Below, piece by piece: positions 34,808 through 45,834 of a stretch of 64,000 bases of DNA. The notes beneath the pieces were generated by a model. It was not told where the DNA came from. It did not search any database and saw nothing but the letters and a program-made list of their open reading frames with translations. Position 1 is the stretch's first letter. Each line of letters opens with the position of its first letter. The stretch lies in contig NC_030995.1 of the NCBI RefSeq assembly GCF_000149955.1, positions 930,001 through 994,000 on the forward strand, read 5' to 3'. The DNA is from Fusarium oxysporum f. sp. lycopersici 4287 (lineage: Eukaryota > Ascomycota > Sordariomycetes > Hypocreales > Nectriaceae). A program made the translations under genes and the position numbers.

Positions 34808-35206
34808 GTGTCGAACAGGATATGAGGGTCACAATAGATTTATAGTAAATACAGGTAGATAGGTACTGGTTTGAGATATTCGGGACAGCAATAAAAAGTT
34901 CATGTTTGGATCACAGGTTTTTAGATATCCTCAAATTATGCTTGTGATAGAAAGAGCTGTGTCTCACTCGTGACTTTCCAGCTTGTAAGGTTGGATTGTT
35001 GCGTGCATACTGGGGACTGCCAAGAAACAAAACGGCAGGTGTTGGGTGTCTGACCAGCTACTTTCCATTCATATCTATAATAGCCTTTCCTCAACTTTCT
35101 CTCGGTTCTAAACTTTTATCTTCCAAAATTCAAGTTATCACGCTTCAAAATATGCATATCTAATCCATCGCTTGAACTCAATCAGTCCTGTCCACTCCAC
35201 TCCACA
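34808..35206. other. Convergent 3' spacer between sidF and sidI
   Basis: This is shared 3' flank of the two tail-to-tail siderophore genes. No gene or clear repeat is seen. Confidence 0.6.
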
Positions 35207-37079
35207 CTACAGCTTCGCAGTTACTTCCTGCTTTCGGAGAAGCTCATCACCCAGCTTGGCCATCTCAAACTTACGCACTTTACCACTTCCTGTCAGAGGA
35301 ACCGTTGCCGGAACATCGCCATCACCCAGCCAGAAGACGTGGGCAGGCGATTTATGACCACCAAGCCTCTTGCGACACCAGTCCTTGATCTCCTCGAATT
35401 GGGGCTTTTGGTGGCCTTCAGCCAACTCAACAAACGCGCCTACGACTTCACCATAATGCTTATTCTTGAGGCCGACGACAATAGCACGTGTTATAGCAGG
35501 ATGATCCATCAGACGCTCCTCAATTTCGAGCGGGTAAATGTTCTCTCCACCTGTTGAAGCGGGGTCAGTCAATCATTCCGTACTGCCAAGACTGATGTTC
35601 TTAACTCACCTCTGATGATGATATCCTTAAAGCGCCCAGTAATCGAACAGTACCCATTTTCGTCAAAAACAGCTTCATCGCCGGTATGCAGCCAGAGGAC
35701 GCCAGCAGCGTCGCGGATCATAGTCTCGTTGGTCTTCTCTGAGTTGTTCCAGTAACCAGCCTGTAGCTGATAACCGCCAATGCAGAGTTCACCACGCTCA
35801 CCGACAGGTACAATGTTGCCATCACGGTCCACAATCTTGGCCTTTGCATGAGGCATCAAAGTACCGACAGTCGTCAATCGTGTATCAATGGAATCGTCAG
35901 TGAAGGCATTGAAGCACGTTGGGGAAGCCTCCGTCAAGCCGTAACTGCTGGTGAACTCTGTCATTCCGAAACGGTTTACCAGGAGCTCCATAAGGTATCG
36001 AGGAACGGGTGCACCAGCGATGATACCAGTACGCAGGTTGTCGCAGTTGAAGTTCTCGGGCCACTTTGCCTGAAGGAGCGAATCAAACATTGCTGGAACA
36101 CCGTGAACGGCAGTGCATTGTTCATCAGAAATAGCCTTGAGCGTTGCGTCGATATCGAAAACCTCCGCCGGATACACGATTTTACCGCCGTGAGTGACAA
36201 CAGCAAGAAGACCGAGCACCAAGCCAAAGCAATGGAACAGCGGTGGAGGGCAGCACAAAATATCCGCAGGACCAAGCCGCATGCGATCACCAATAAAGCG
36301 TGAATTATTTACCAGGTTGCTATAAACTCGTCAGCTTAGAGTTCGAAAAGTCGACAGTCCGCACCAAGCTAACACACTGCTCAGAGGAATTCATGGATCA
36401 CTTACTGGTGGGTGAGCATCGCAGCTTTGGGCAATCCGGTCGTTCCGCTTGTGAATTGAAGGTTGACCACTTGATGAGGAAGCACCTTGGTCATGGCTTG
36501 ATACAGTCTTTGGTGGTTTCGCCTGCGACCAGCATTCACCAATTCGTCATAGGTCTGGTGTTTACCAGACTCGTCTCCTCTCAGCATTACGACCATGGGG
36601 GCTGTCTTCTTATTCTCAAGCTGCTGTAGCAGCTGCGTCTGGTCAAGCCGTCCGATTCTTGGCGTTGTGAAGAAAATCTTGCTGTCAGAAAACTTCAACC
36701 CATACATCGCTTCAGTTGGTGTGTATGTGTTATTCAGGATGACAAGGATAGCACCGATTTTAGCCACCGCGAAGAAGACAGCCGCATATTGTTCACAGTT
36801 ACCTGCCATAATGGCAACACGATCGCCAACTCCAATGCCCATGTCCAATAACGATTGCGCCAGAGATGAGCTTTGTTGGCTGAGCTCATTGTATGTCCAG
36901 CGGGCGCCTGTCCAGGGAATCACCAGACATTCTTGGTTGCCATGTTGGTATGTCTGAAGCTCAAGAAGCTCACCCAACGTCAAATCAACCAGTGGAGGAT
37001 CGACAGGGCCCTCAAGGACAGAGAGCTTCTGTTGTTGCCGCGACGGCGTGGAAGGTGTATTCGTCGCTTCGGTCGCCAT
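35207..37079 (-). CDS. sidI: SidI-like mevalonyl-CoA ligase (acyl-CoA synthetase)
   Basis: Three exons (37079-36406, 36319-35610, 35550-35207) give 575 residues of the ANL superfamily. Motifs in order: the phosphate loop TSGTTGLPKAAMLTHH (about 209-226), the GLTEASPTCFN adenine motif, HTGDEA, GRFKDIIIRGGENIYPLEIEE (given in part) and a C-terminal GSGKVRKFEM with the catalytic Lys. Fungal SidI activates mevalonate with CoA for fusarinine-type siderophores. The protein ends in AKL, a PTS1-type tripeptide. In Aspergillus the SidI import signal is described as an N-terminal PTS2; I see no PTS2 consensus in the first 40 residues here. The gene is convergent with sidF. A generic medium-chain ligase remains possible. 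Two iron-GATA motifs lie upstream. Confidence 0.8.
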
Positions 37080-37854
37080 GATGAGTGTGGATGAAGTTTG
37101 GAACTGAAAAATCACTTGGGAACTTTGGAGAAACACGACGAAGTCTGTAAAGAAAGCAGTCCTCGAGAAAAAACAGCAGTGGATGCCGATCAAGGGTTCT
37201 CCCTTGCAATAATATGCATGCTCAAGCTCGAACAGACGCTATCAACGTGTACTTCCGTCCGTATTAACCCACCATGATGTCCTGCCCCACCATCAGTGCC
37301 GTACTCCGTTCAGGCCCATGCTCCTGGATGGGGTTGACGCCAATTACGGAATCAAGTGCGTGTATAAGGAGCCAAGCAATGCGGAATTGTACCAGGGCCG
37401 AACTGGTGCGGCAATTTTTATGAGGTTTTGGTGGTGTACAGATGGACGCCGTCTCACACTAGACATCGCCAGTTGCATCATCGCTCGCCATCATCCATTG
37501 GCGAAGTCGTCCGAAGTTTGGTAGACTGATCATCCAGGATTCTTGATCGAGCTTCTACGCTCGTGTCAAATTGGTCAACTGCAACCTTGTGTCTTCCCTC
37601 ATCCATGTTTCCAAGGGCACGGTCTCGAGCGACAAAGAACCGGGACCGTGGGGATGGTTCCGTCCTGACGGAGCTTCTGTTCAGTTCCTACGCCGTCCAC
37701 GCACCTTTTGTAGCCACTTGCATTACTTCATCGCGTCAGTACTACTGTGCTATTTCATCGCCCTAACCCTGCGCTTGATCCATCAAGCCCAGGCCGGCGC
37801 GAGACCAAGTTTTTTTTCTAGCGGCTTTTTTTGCGCCAAGTATCTAATCTGATG

Positions 37855-37863
37855 ATCAGATAA
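37855..37863 (+). promoter_or_regulatory. Iron-GATA motif ATCAGATAA
   Basis: Exact motif, 776 bases upstream of the sidI ATG; a related AATCTGATGA precedes it. Confidence 0.6.
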
Positions 37864-37955
37864 GATGAGTTGCCCCTCATCAGTTGCGCAGGGCTAAAGC
37901 CGGAACTTTCTACGTCCACACCCCAACCCGAGATCGGCTAAGAGAGGAAAAATTT

Positions 37956-37964
37956 TTATCTGAT
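37956..37964 (-). promoter_or_regulatory. Iron-GATA motif (ATCAGATAA on minus)
   Basis: Reads TTATCTGAT on the plus strand, 93 bases from the previous copy. Confidence 0.6.
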
Positions 37965-40160
37965 CAATCTGGACACTCGTGAAGTTCCATCCACTTTCCG
38001 GACATCCCAGAGCGAGTACTGAACTAGGTAAGCGGGACGCAAGAGAGCATTCAAGGGTCAGTGTGATATAGTCCCCAGACTTGACAAAGAAGCATAAATC
38101 GTTAGAAAGTTGAACGGTCTAATGGTCGCCATCAATGCCACCAACCTGGGTGATTCGGTCACTTTTGGTTCTGCGTCACATTAAGAACTGGAAGCTCAAT
38201 GCCACGTTGGGGTTCATTATCTTCAGCCCAGAAAGAACAAAACTAGGAGGAGCCTGGCGAAAGCCTTGTGACCAAAGAACCTACTGAACGCCTCACAGTC
38301 GGTCATTCGCAGTGCGGCAGGCTTCAGCCCCAACACAAGCTCCCAATCTAGTTACAATACCGATCCGGTCCCATATGGCTATATGTATAAGTCAACATGA
38401 CTTTCCAACCGCCTGATGGTGGAACTATTATGCTTAATAATGCGCCATGGACATGGGACTTGTCTAAACTCAATTGCTAATTGGCGCATAGTCGTTGACA
38501 GTCATACCAAACGAAAAGACCTCCTTGTTTCAAGGGAAGAGACATTCTCTGCTGAGGCTCCGTATTCTTTCGCTTGATTGATTAAGTTGCCTGGAGTCCT
38601 GCCATGTGGCAGCCTACCTCTTCCGATGAACAAATGATGGTGTCTTGGTCCCGCATCATGTCGCTCATGACAACTACTCCGTAAATTTCATCGAAAAGAT
38701 GAGTTGCTGTTTTTGTAGCCCACCGAAATTGATTCCTCAAATATTGCTAGGAAAGAATGTAGTTCACTCGGGAGTATCATTGTCCTTATTGCTGTATACA
38801 CCGGTTCACACTTCTCACAGGGGGTCCTAACCCTACATCATGAGGTAGAGATTAAAGGTGGGGGAGGCTCAAATCCAGTGCTGAAATCAGTAACTAGCTT
38901 CGGTGTATTGGATTGGGTTCTAAGCCTGAAGTTCGTCGGTTGGTACTTCAGTCTTTTACGTCCGATGTCAACTGTCATGATCCTCCAGTGGTTGCTACAC
39001 ATGGACATCTCATGAGGAGGTGAGAATTTTACCCAATCCAAGCACAAGGCGCCATTGTTTGTTAATGCATCTTAGCCGCATTAGCTCTTGCTTCTCTATT
39101 TGCTCAATCCTTAACTGAGGACTTGCTATAGCGTTTGATGATACTTCTCCCAAGTGCCATCCGTAGGAGGCGAGAAAGGACACGTATGGGGCACAACGAT
39201 TCGAGAAGATATCATCAATTGTGATCTTCTGGTATAATAATGAGTTTCAGTTTCTTGTTTTTGAACCAGTTTGTAGTTCTAATCAGGCGCTTCTGATGTG
39301 AGCACCCTCCAATGCCCTGTCATGATGGGTGAAGGTTGTAGCACTGCAACGATTGAGACAAGGATGTCATGAGCGGGGGTAACAAGCTGGAAGCAATAGC
39401 CACTACGAGTCAAAAGGGCATTTATTTATCCAGATCATGGACGCCTGTGGTCTTCAGAGCTAGGTCCTGTGATGGCGCACTAATCATCACCTCTTGAACT
39501 ACACTCACGCTCAGATTCAACCTTGCTCGCCTATAATTTACATGAGTCAAATTTTTAATATTCAACTATTTCAAATTTTGCTGATATAAGCTTTTTCATG
39601 GCAAGGCAATTGTGAGACAGATTAATAGCTTATATCGATCATCTTTAGTTCAAACTTCGAGAACAAGAAAGAATAGGATAATGCAAGCTCTAAGTTGCAC
39701 TCACTAATTAATCTCGCATGCTGTAAACTGAGTGACGTGGCATGGCGGTTATCATGACGAGGTCGTTGTTCCTAAGATCTTGAAAAGCCAGATGATTTAC
39801 TGTCCAAGGATAGACTCTAGAGCCAATGATAGATATCGGCTACTTATGGAGGTCTCTTGTTCAAACATTCCAAGCAAGATAATTAACTTCGAGGGGATAT
39901 TGGAGACCGGCATGATAAGATCCTGTCCCGGACGGTCCGACAAGGCATTGTACATGGTATACTTGACCGGCGAGCCACGACGGGGGCCATTCCATCTATA
40001 TTGAGGATATAGTCAGGATGTGGGTGCAGAACCAGAATCAACACTTATCATGTGCCTTATAGACTCCCTTGGCTTTTCCTCTGGGAGTTCGCAATAAACA
40101 AGTGCATGTTGCTTTGTTTATTTCATCCCAAGAAATCATGCTAGTCCACTATCACCAAAC

Positions 40161-40169
40161 TTATCTGAT
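40161..40169 (-). promoter_or_regulatory. Orphan iron-GATA motif
   Basis: Reads TTATCTGAT on the plus strand. It is 3.1 kb upstream of sidI and no protein gene is near, so its use is uncertain. Confidence 0.35.
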
Positions 40170-40769
40170 CTGTGCAGCCTGAACAAGACACTTGGAGACT
40201 TACAATATTCAACAGTCCCTATCTCGTACGATGGCATTTGAGTTTTATTAGCATCAACTGGAAATTTACCAAGTGTCGTCACAAGCAGTGAGTTCGACCA
40301 ATGCAATAAAGCTCAGCAAAGTCATGTTGAGCTCAACGTGCCAGAATACGCTTAGCATACAGTACAAAATAGAGAAAGAAACACGATGTCATTATATACA
40401 CTGTCAGAGAAGCACGCCAGTTGTTATGACATGTCTGGATCATTATGACTTGTGTCAGGCCCAGAGGTCATCAGCAATATAGGTATGCACAGTCACAAGC
40501 AAGTTCATACGAGTAAGTACTAAACTGAAACAGTCGCGAGCTCCTGATTCTTTGATATTTACTCTCAGGACTTCTGATGCGGGAGCTATGTGAAGATTTA
40601 CCGTTAGGGCTATGATGGAGTGCCCGAACGGTCTAGGTTAACCACCTTGCACATGGTGCAAAAACAGAGATAAACTACAAGCTTACCATCTCGTTTCACA
40701 TTAGCTTGCCCTAAGCAATTAAAGGTCTCAGAATCAACGAGATGAAGAGTAAAAAGAAGTAAGACCGGC

Positions 40770-40773
40770 AAAA
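40770..40773 (-). terminator. Pol III terminator of tRNA-Gly
   Basis: Four T on the minus strand just downstream of the tRNA 3' end, with a further T run about 20 bases on. Confidence 0.6.
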
Positions 40774-40777
40774 GAAA

Positions 40778-40859
40778 TGCGTAATCTGGGAATCGAACCC
40801 AGGGCTCCCCGACGCTGCTCGAATGGCAACGGAGAATTTTACCACTAAACCAATTACGC
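40778..40859 (-). tRNA. tRNA-Gly(GCC) with an 11-base intron
   Basis: On the minus strand the acceptor stem GCGTAAT/ATTACGC pairs in all seven positions. The D arm (GTTT...AAAT) with AGTGGT loop, anticodon stem CTCCG/CGGGG and T arm CTGGG-TTCGATT-CCCAG are all intact. The anticodon GCC is at 40825-40827. An extra 11 bases (40813-40823) sit directly after position 37, the canonical nuclear intron site. Removing them leaves 71 bases, normal for tRNA-Gly. The CCA is not encoded, as expected. The AT-rich acceptor stem is unusual for this isoacceptor. Confidence 0.9.
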
Positions 40860-42825
40860 CAGTTCTTGTTGTTGATAGTGTGATCTCCGTTGAGCCTCAA
40901 CCCGTAGACGAGCTGGGCATGGTAGAGGCATATTCAATGCGCCTCAGATGATTCGAGATAAGAAGGAAGCCGAGGAGGGAAAGAAAGGCTGCACTGGCCA
41001 CTCATCGGGTTCTTAAGAGCCAACGGCCAGATTAAGTTTGGACTGCCGAGAAGGAGGCAACCAAGGGTAAAAGATCCGACTTCCTTTTCCACTTTCTTGA
41101 AATATAAGACTGAAAGCTACTTGAGCGTATTGACATATTCAAGATATATCCTACGTACGCCAAATCATTATCAGACACTGCTGGATAATCTCTGGACCAT
41201 AAGATGTACATTCTAATATGGTTGTAATCCGTCAAACTTCGTGGTGCTGATGTTAACCTTGACGTTATTTTCAAAACTTTAGGTAGTCTTGAGTCAAATT
41301 CAAGTGTCTTTCGAGGCAGAGATGACATACTTCATGGAAGGCGGTCACTGAAACCTGGAGTGTATGTACTTGGGCTTGAAATACATAAGATTTGACAAAG
41401 AAGCAAGGAAGTGCTGAAGAAAGCCGAAACCTGAAAGATGCAGACTCTCCGTTGAAATACTCTTCACATTCGAGTTGAACACCTGTATCACAGCGCTATC
41501 TTATCAAAGGGGCTGAGTACATACTAGTAAGGTCAAGACCTAGTAATATCACTCTTGGGATAGTCAAAGAGAATGATAGGCATGGCCATCGAAAGAAATG
41601 TTGTTGCCAATCAGACATCAAATACAGCGAGACATCTTCTGTGTAACTCTCTCAGCATGCTCATACCATTCAGTGACACAGAATTAGGAGAGTAATGTTG
41701 GGATGTCTTTTCACATCTATGCTCCCGCCGAGAAGTTTACTCTTCCACAGACACGAGTCTCGCTTGTTGCTATTCTTTGACATAGATACTCACCAATAAT
41801 GTTTCTTTGTGTAAACCAATCCCATTCCGGGCTCCGACAAAGACTAAACGCTACTATCCTTCCAACATTTTATCCTTGGATAGGCTTGGAGTTGCCAAGC
41901 ACGTTAATACTCTTTCGATATATTCATAACTGGGCCAAACTGGACGAACTAAAGTGGCCATAAGGAATATATCAACCTACTCAGGCCTTGTGCAATTCTA
42001 CCCAAGTCCAGAGGCGACCCACTCTTTATATCAGCCTCTGATCCTACCATCAAAAGATCAAGTTTTGATATCCAAGTTTCAGTGCAGTACAGTCGAACAA
42101 TACCAGCCCATCAAATCAGCGTCTTCACGTTCCGCTGGCCTCTTGCTACATGTGCTTTGCAGAACTAGACTCATAGGAACAATCTCAATCTGCCAAAGAC
42201 TTCTCAACACTTCAAAGTCAATATGCAGCTGCCCCGATGATGCGTGATCGACAGGGTGCGCAACTCACATGACACATACGGAACGAGCCGTCATGTTAGG
42301 TCTTACAGTGACAGTCTACAGAGATGCCGTTGAAACTCTGTCAAGACAATCGAAACTCAATTCTGCTGACGGCATGTGATACTCTTCCAACGAACTATGG
42401 CGTCAACCCTAAACTATCACAGTCTATTACATCACGACAGCACCAAGATAATGACACTGTCACTAGGCTCAGTGAGCAACAGGGAAAAAGCAATGCCAAG
42501 TTAAAGAATACAGTTATAGCAAAGTAAATTAGCATGGCCGCAATGCTGGGATCAAGACGTATCAAAATGCATGCTTCCTCTCAGCTGCTCCAAGAGACTC
42601 CGATATGGAGACAAACCCATGCCCCGAAACTCCCTATACCAGCATGACCAGGTCATGGCAGAAAACATAAAATAAAGAGAACTAGACCAGAATACATAAC
42701 ACATTTCCTTCCCTACATGGTATACCAAGCCAGAAAGCGAGAGCCCATATATAAGCGCCATGCATCAACCGCAATGATAATCCTCCGGGTTTTAATCATA
42801 ATCATGAATTCATAACGAGATAGCC
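40860..42825. other. Gene-poor region
   Basis: No supported gene. The open frames are short and overlap. The right end should carry the 3' untranslated region of the DUF4050 gene. Confidence 0.5.
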
Positions 42826-45800
42826 TCATTTAGGGGTCTCTGTCCCTTCTCCAATGCCGAGAGCTCTAACAAGGCTGCGGCGAATGCCCTTGCCACTTGT
42901 CGAATCGTCCTTGTCACGACCCAGCAGACCAAAGCTCATGCGGCGTACAGTACTGCCCGCGTTCTCTGAGGGGTTTGAGGGCTTCTTGGGTTTCTTCTTC
43001 TTGGCGACAGGAGCGGGAGCCATTGTCGGTCGGGGAGGCCACTCGCCATCTCGCTTCCAGCCAGTAACGCAAGCTCGAAGCATATCGGACAAATTAATAG
43101 GGCACGAGGGCTGAAGGCTGTGAATGATGACCTTGTCGTAGAGACTGAGATATACAGAAGGTGTGATGGATGCACGCAGAGGGTTATTGGGAGGTAGGAG
43201 AGGCGGGGGGAGAGGAAGCAGGACCTCAACAGGATAATTTCGGCTGTCGGGAGGTGTCGACGGCGTGGTGTCTTTAGATCGAGCATTGCGAAGCTCGTCG
43301 CTTCTCGCGAGTGACGAGTTGTCTGACGCATCACTGACTTGCGGTGGTAAAGTAGACGCGATTGTCGAGGCAGGAGGAGATGTTGACATGGAGCGACGGA
43401 AGAAGAATCGACGGGGAGATAGTGGTGACACAGCAGGGGCGTTGCAGGCTTGGCCCGAACGCGAACAGTTCGTGCGCCCGTCCATGCATTTCGCCGCGCT
43501 TCGAAACAGGCGAGCCCTTCGTTCCATTCCATTTCCTTGCGAACTGCTCTCCTTCGCTTGGCGCGCTTGCCCTGGACCACAGCTTGGACAGTGGAGCCCA
43601 CATTGTCGGGGTTGTCAAAGCGGAAAGGTGATCGCGAAGGGCCAGGCTCATCCTCATCATCAGAAAGATCTGAGGCCCAGTCTAGACGTGTGCGAAAGTT
43701 GACTAAATCTTCAGAGACAGTACTGTAGGTGGACTCGGCATCGCTGTCGTCTTCGTTATCTGATGACTCGGGGTCATCGACTTGGTAGCCATCATCCCCG
43801 TGCGTCTCATCTTGAATTGACTTTGTCGGTTCTGTGACATCGAGACTGGTGACAGCCTCAATTGCATCAGGTGTTTCAGATGCAGTGTCGACAACAGCGA
43901 CGTCACCCTCAAGTAGTGGGGGCTCGACAACGCGAGAAGGCCATGGGAACTCCCAATCGTTCTTGACTTTGACGTCGAGATACCTCTTCACAGCTTCCTT
44001 CTGCTTCACCTTGTCCTTGCTGAGAAGGTCTGCGTGTTCCTCGCCGTACCAATCTGGTGTATTGGTTGGCAGCGGTGTCGGTAACTGGACCGAGTGGTGA
44101 CGGAGCTTAGCGATGGGTGATCGCGGGCTCTTGTAAATATCCGAGAATATCATGTTTGAAGAAGTACTTGCCCGGGCTTCGGTGGCCCTCGAGGCAAGTT
44201 GAGCGGTGTTTGTTGGCGATTGCTTTGAAGAGCCCAATGGCAATGCAGGTGACTCAGTAATTGGAGTTGTGGTAGCGGGTGTAGTATCGGTGGCGGCAAT
44301 TGTCGAGCGAGAATGCGGGGGAGCGGATGCGACCTGAAGTAAAGGGTGGACGTTGGTTGGGGAGGATGATGTGATATCTCGAGTTGGCGATTGTCGTCGA
44401 CTATGTTCGTGTTCTTGTATTTGATCTGGATCACTTGTCTTTGCGGCTGGATTATGTTATTAGACGATCCTCCTTAACAGGCAAAATGCAAAGTTTGACA
44501 AGACAAAGTTAACAAAGGCGAAAGAACCAGCAGCCAACAATTCTGAAGGGATGTGTGTGTGTGTGTATGTACGTGGTACATCCCCCTTTGNNNNNNNNNN
44601 NNNNNNNNNNNNNNNNNNNNNNNNNNNNNNNNNNNNNNNNNNNNNNNNNNNNNNNNNNNNNNNNNNNNNNNNNNNNNNNNNNNNNNNNNNNNNNNNNNNN
44701 NNNNNNNNNNNNNNNNNNNNNNNNNNNNNNNNNNNNNNNNNNNNNNNNNNNNNNNNNNNNNNNNNNNNNNNNNNNNNNNNNNNNNNNNTCAGGTAAGGTA
44801 AAAGCGCTATTGACAGGGCTCGCATGGGTCATTTTTGAGTACTAGCGATGCTCCGAGTCGTTCTCGATGCGACCGTTACGCTGCGGCTCCTTGTCCGATT
44901 GAAGAGGATGTGTCTCCTTATATGACGATGTGTTGTCGCTTAGGGAGAGGCATGTAACGCGGGGAACAGGGAGTTGAAGAGCCAAGGCACTGCAACTTAT
45001 GATCGAAGCCAAGGTTGGAAAAACAGCAAGCCAAGGCCCAATTGACGAGCTGTAACAGGAGAGATGGAGGCAAAAGACTTGCTTGGCTCACCAGGACATG
45101 ATCGGCAGCGGATCCCCAGAAACTAGAGCCGCAGTGGTAGCGTGGAGTGGATTTGCGATGTAATGCAATGCAATGCGAGACGAGACAAGACAAGACAAGA
45201 CAAGACAAGACAAGACAAGACAAGACAAGACAAGACAGGAAAGGAATTGGCAGTAATTAACGTGAGACAGATGAAGAGGCGGAGATAAATAGGCAGAGTG
45301 AAGAAGAGACAAGAAGAATTAGACTTGTAGTTAGTTGTCTGAACAACTCGAGCGAATGTCGAACAATCCAGATTCCGAAATCAAATCAAGGACTAGGTTG
45401 TCTGATGCATCAAAAGCTTGGATACTTTGGAGGTCCTAGTCCCTGCATCTCCAGGCTCTGGGCAATTCAATCTAGCGGTGATCACTCGTGTGCGTGCAGC
45501 CGTGACCCTTGCATGGACGGACGAGCGAGCGAAACGAGTGAAAAGATGGGGTAAGGCTTGGTTTAGGTAGGCAAATTGGGTTAGGTTTTGAGTTTGTGTG
45601 CTGACCGAGAATAGCAGACGGCGTTGGCCGAGAACAGAACAGAAGAGAATACAGTAGGCAGACAAAGAAAGTGATCAACTTACCACTGCCGATATCGACA
45701 TTCGATGATTCTGTAGGTGCTGCAGTTGTAGACGACTGATGACGGTCGGAGCCGACGCAAGATGCTTGTTCACTACCAGCGCCAGCTCCAGAGCCAGAGC

Positions 45801-45834
45801 CAGAGCCAGGCGTTTTAAGCGGAGAAGGCGACAT
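42826..45834 (-). CDS. DUF4050 / Gag1-like clamp domain protein, one frame break
   Basis: Exon 1 (45834-45684) encodes a Ser/Gly-rich start (MSPSPLKTPGSGSGSG). A 1237-base intron containing the N gap follows. Exon 2 (44446-42826) begins AAKTSDPDQ. The conserved core includes FSDIYKSPRSPIAKLRHHS, DWYGEEHADLLSKDKVKQKEAV and KNDWEFPWPSRVVEPPLLEG, then an acidic stretch, ARRNAWTGARTVRVR and, near the end, SPSVYLSLYDKVI-like and GEWPPRP segments. This is the fungal DUF4050/Gag1-like family, of poorly known function. The frame shifts once near 43436-43439, where a run of four G seems to lack one base; restoring one base gives 590 residues. The first exon is the weaker part because the intron is long and gapped. 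Confidence 0.7.
44591..44788. other. Assembly gap (198 N)
   Basis: A run of undetermined bases, bordered on the left by a short TG repeat. Its true length is unknown. Confidence 0.98.
45184..45233. repeat. Pentanucleotide tandem repeat (gacaa)10
   Basis: Ten perfect copies of gacaa and a partial eleventh, inside the putative intron. Confidence 0.95.

Larger units (their letters stand above)
37080..40769. other. sidI promoter and gene-poor region
   Basis: Contains two iron-GATA motifs within 0.9 kb of the sidI ATG and a third at 40161. The open frames are short and lack splice support. No gene is supported. Confidence 0.5.
44447..45683 (-). other. Long gapped intron of the DUF4050 gene
   Basis: Donor GTAAGT at 45683 and acceptor TCCAG ending at 44447 keep the phase. 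It contains the 198-base N run and a pentanucleotide repeat. Introns this long are rare among the genes in this window. Confidence 0.5.

Noticed and set aside
40610..40900. Small protein frame around 40.7 kb
   Set aside because: It overlaps the tRNA-Gly gene.
43756..43764. Another iron-GATA motif
   Set aside because: It lies within the DUF4050 coding exon and is about the one hit expected by chance.
44551..44845. Open frames across the N run
   Set aside because: They are artefacts of undetermined bases.
45184..45233. Possible CRISPR-like array
   Set aside because: The unit is five bases with no spacers; eukaryotic context.
45088..45312. Repetitive protein with LVLSC units
   Set aside because: It is a translation of the gacaa repeat, not a gene.
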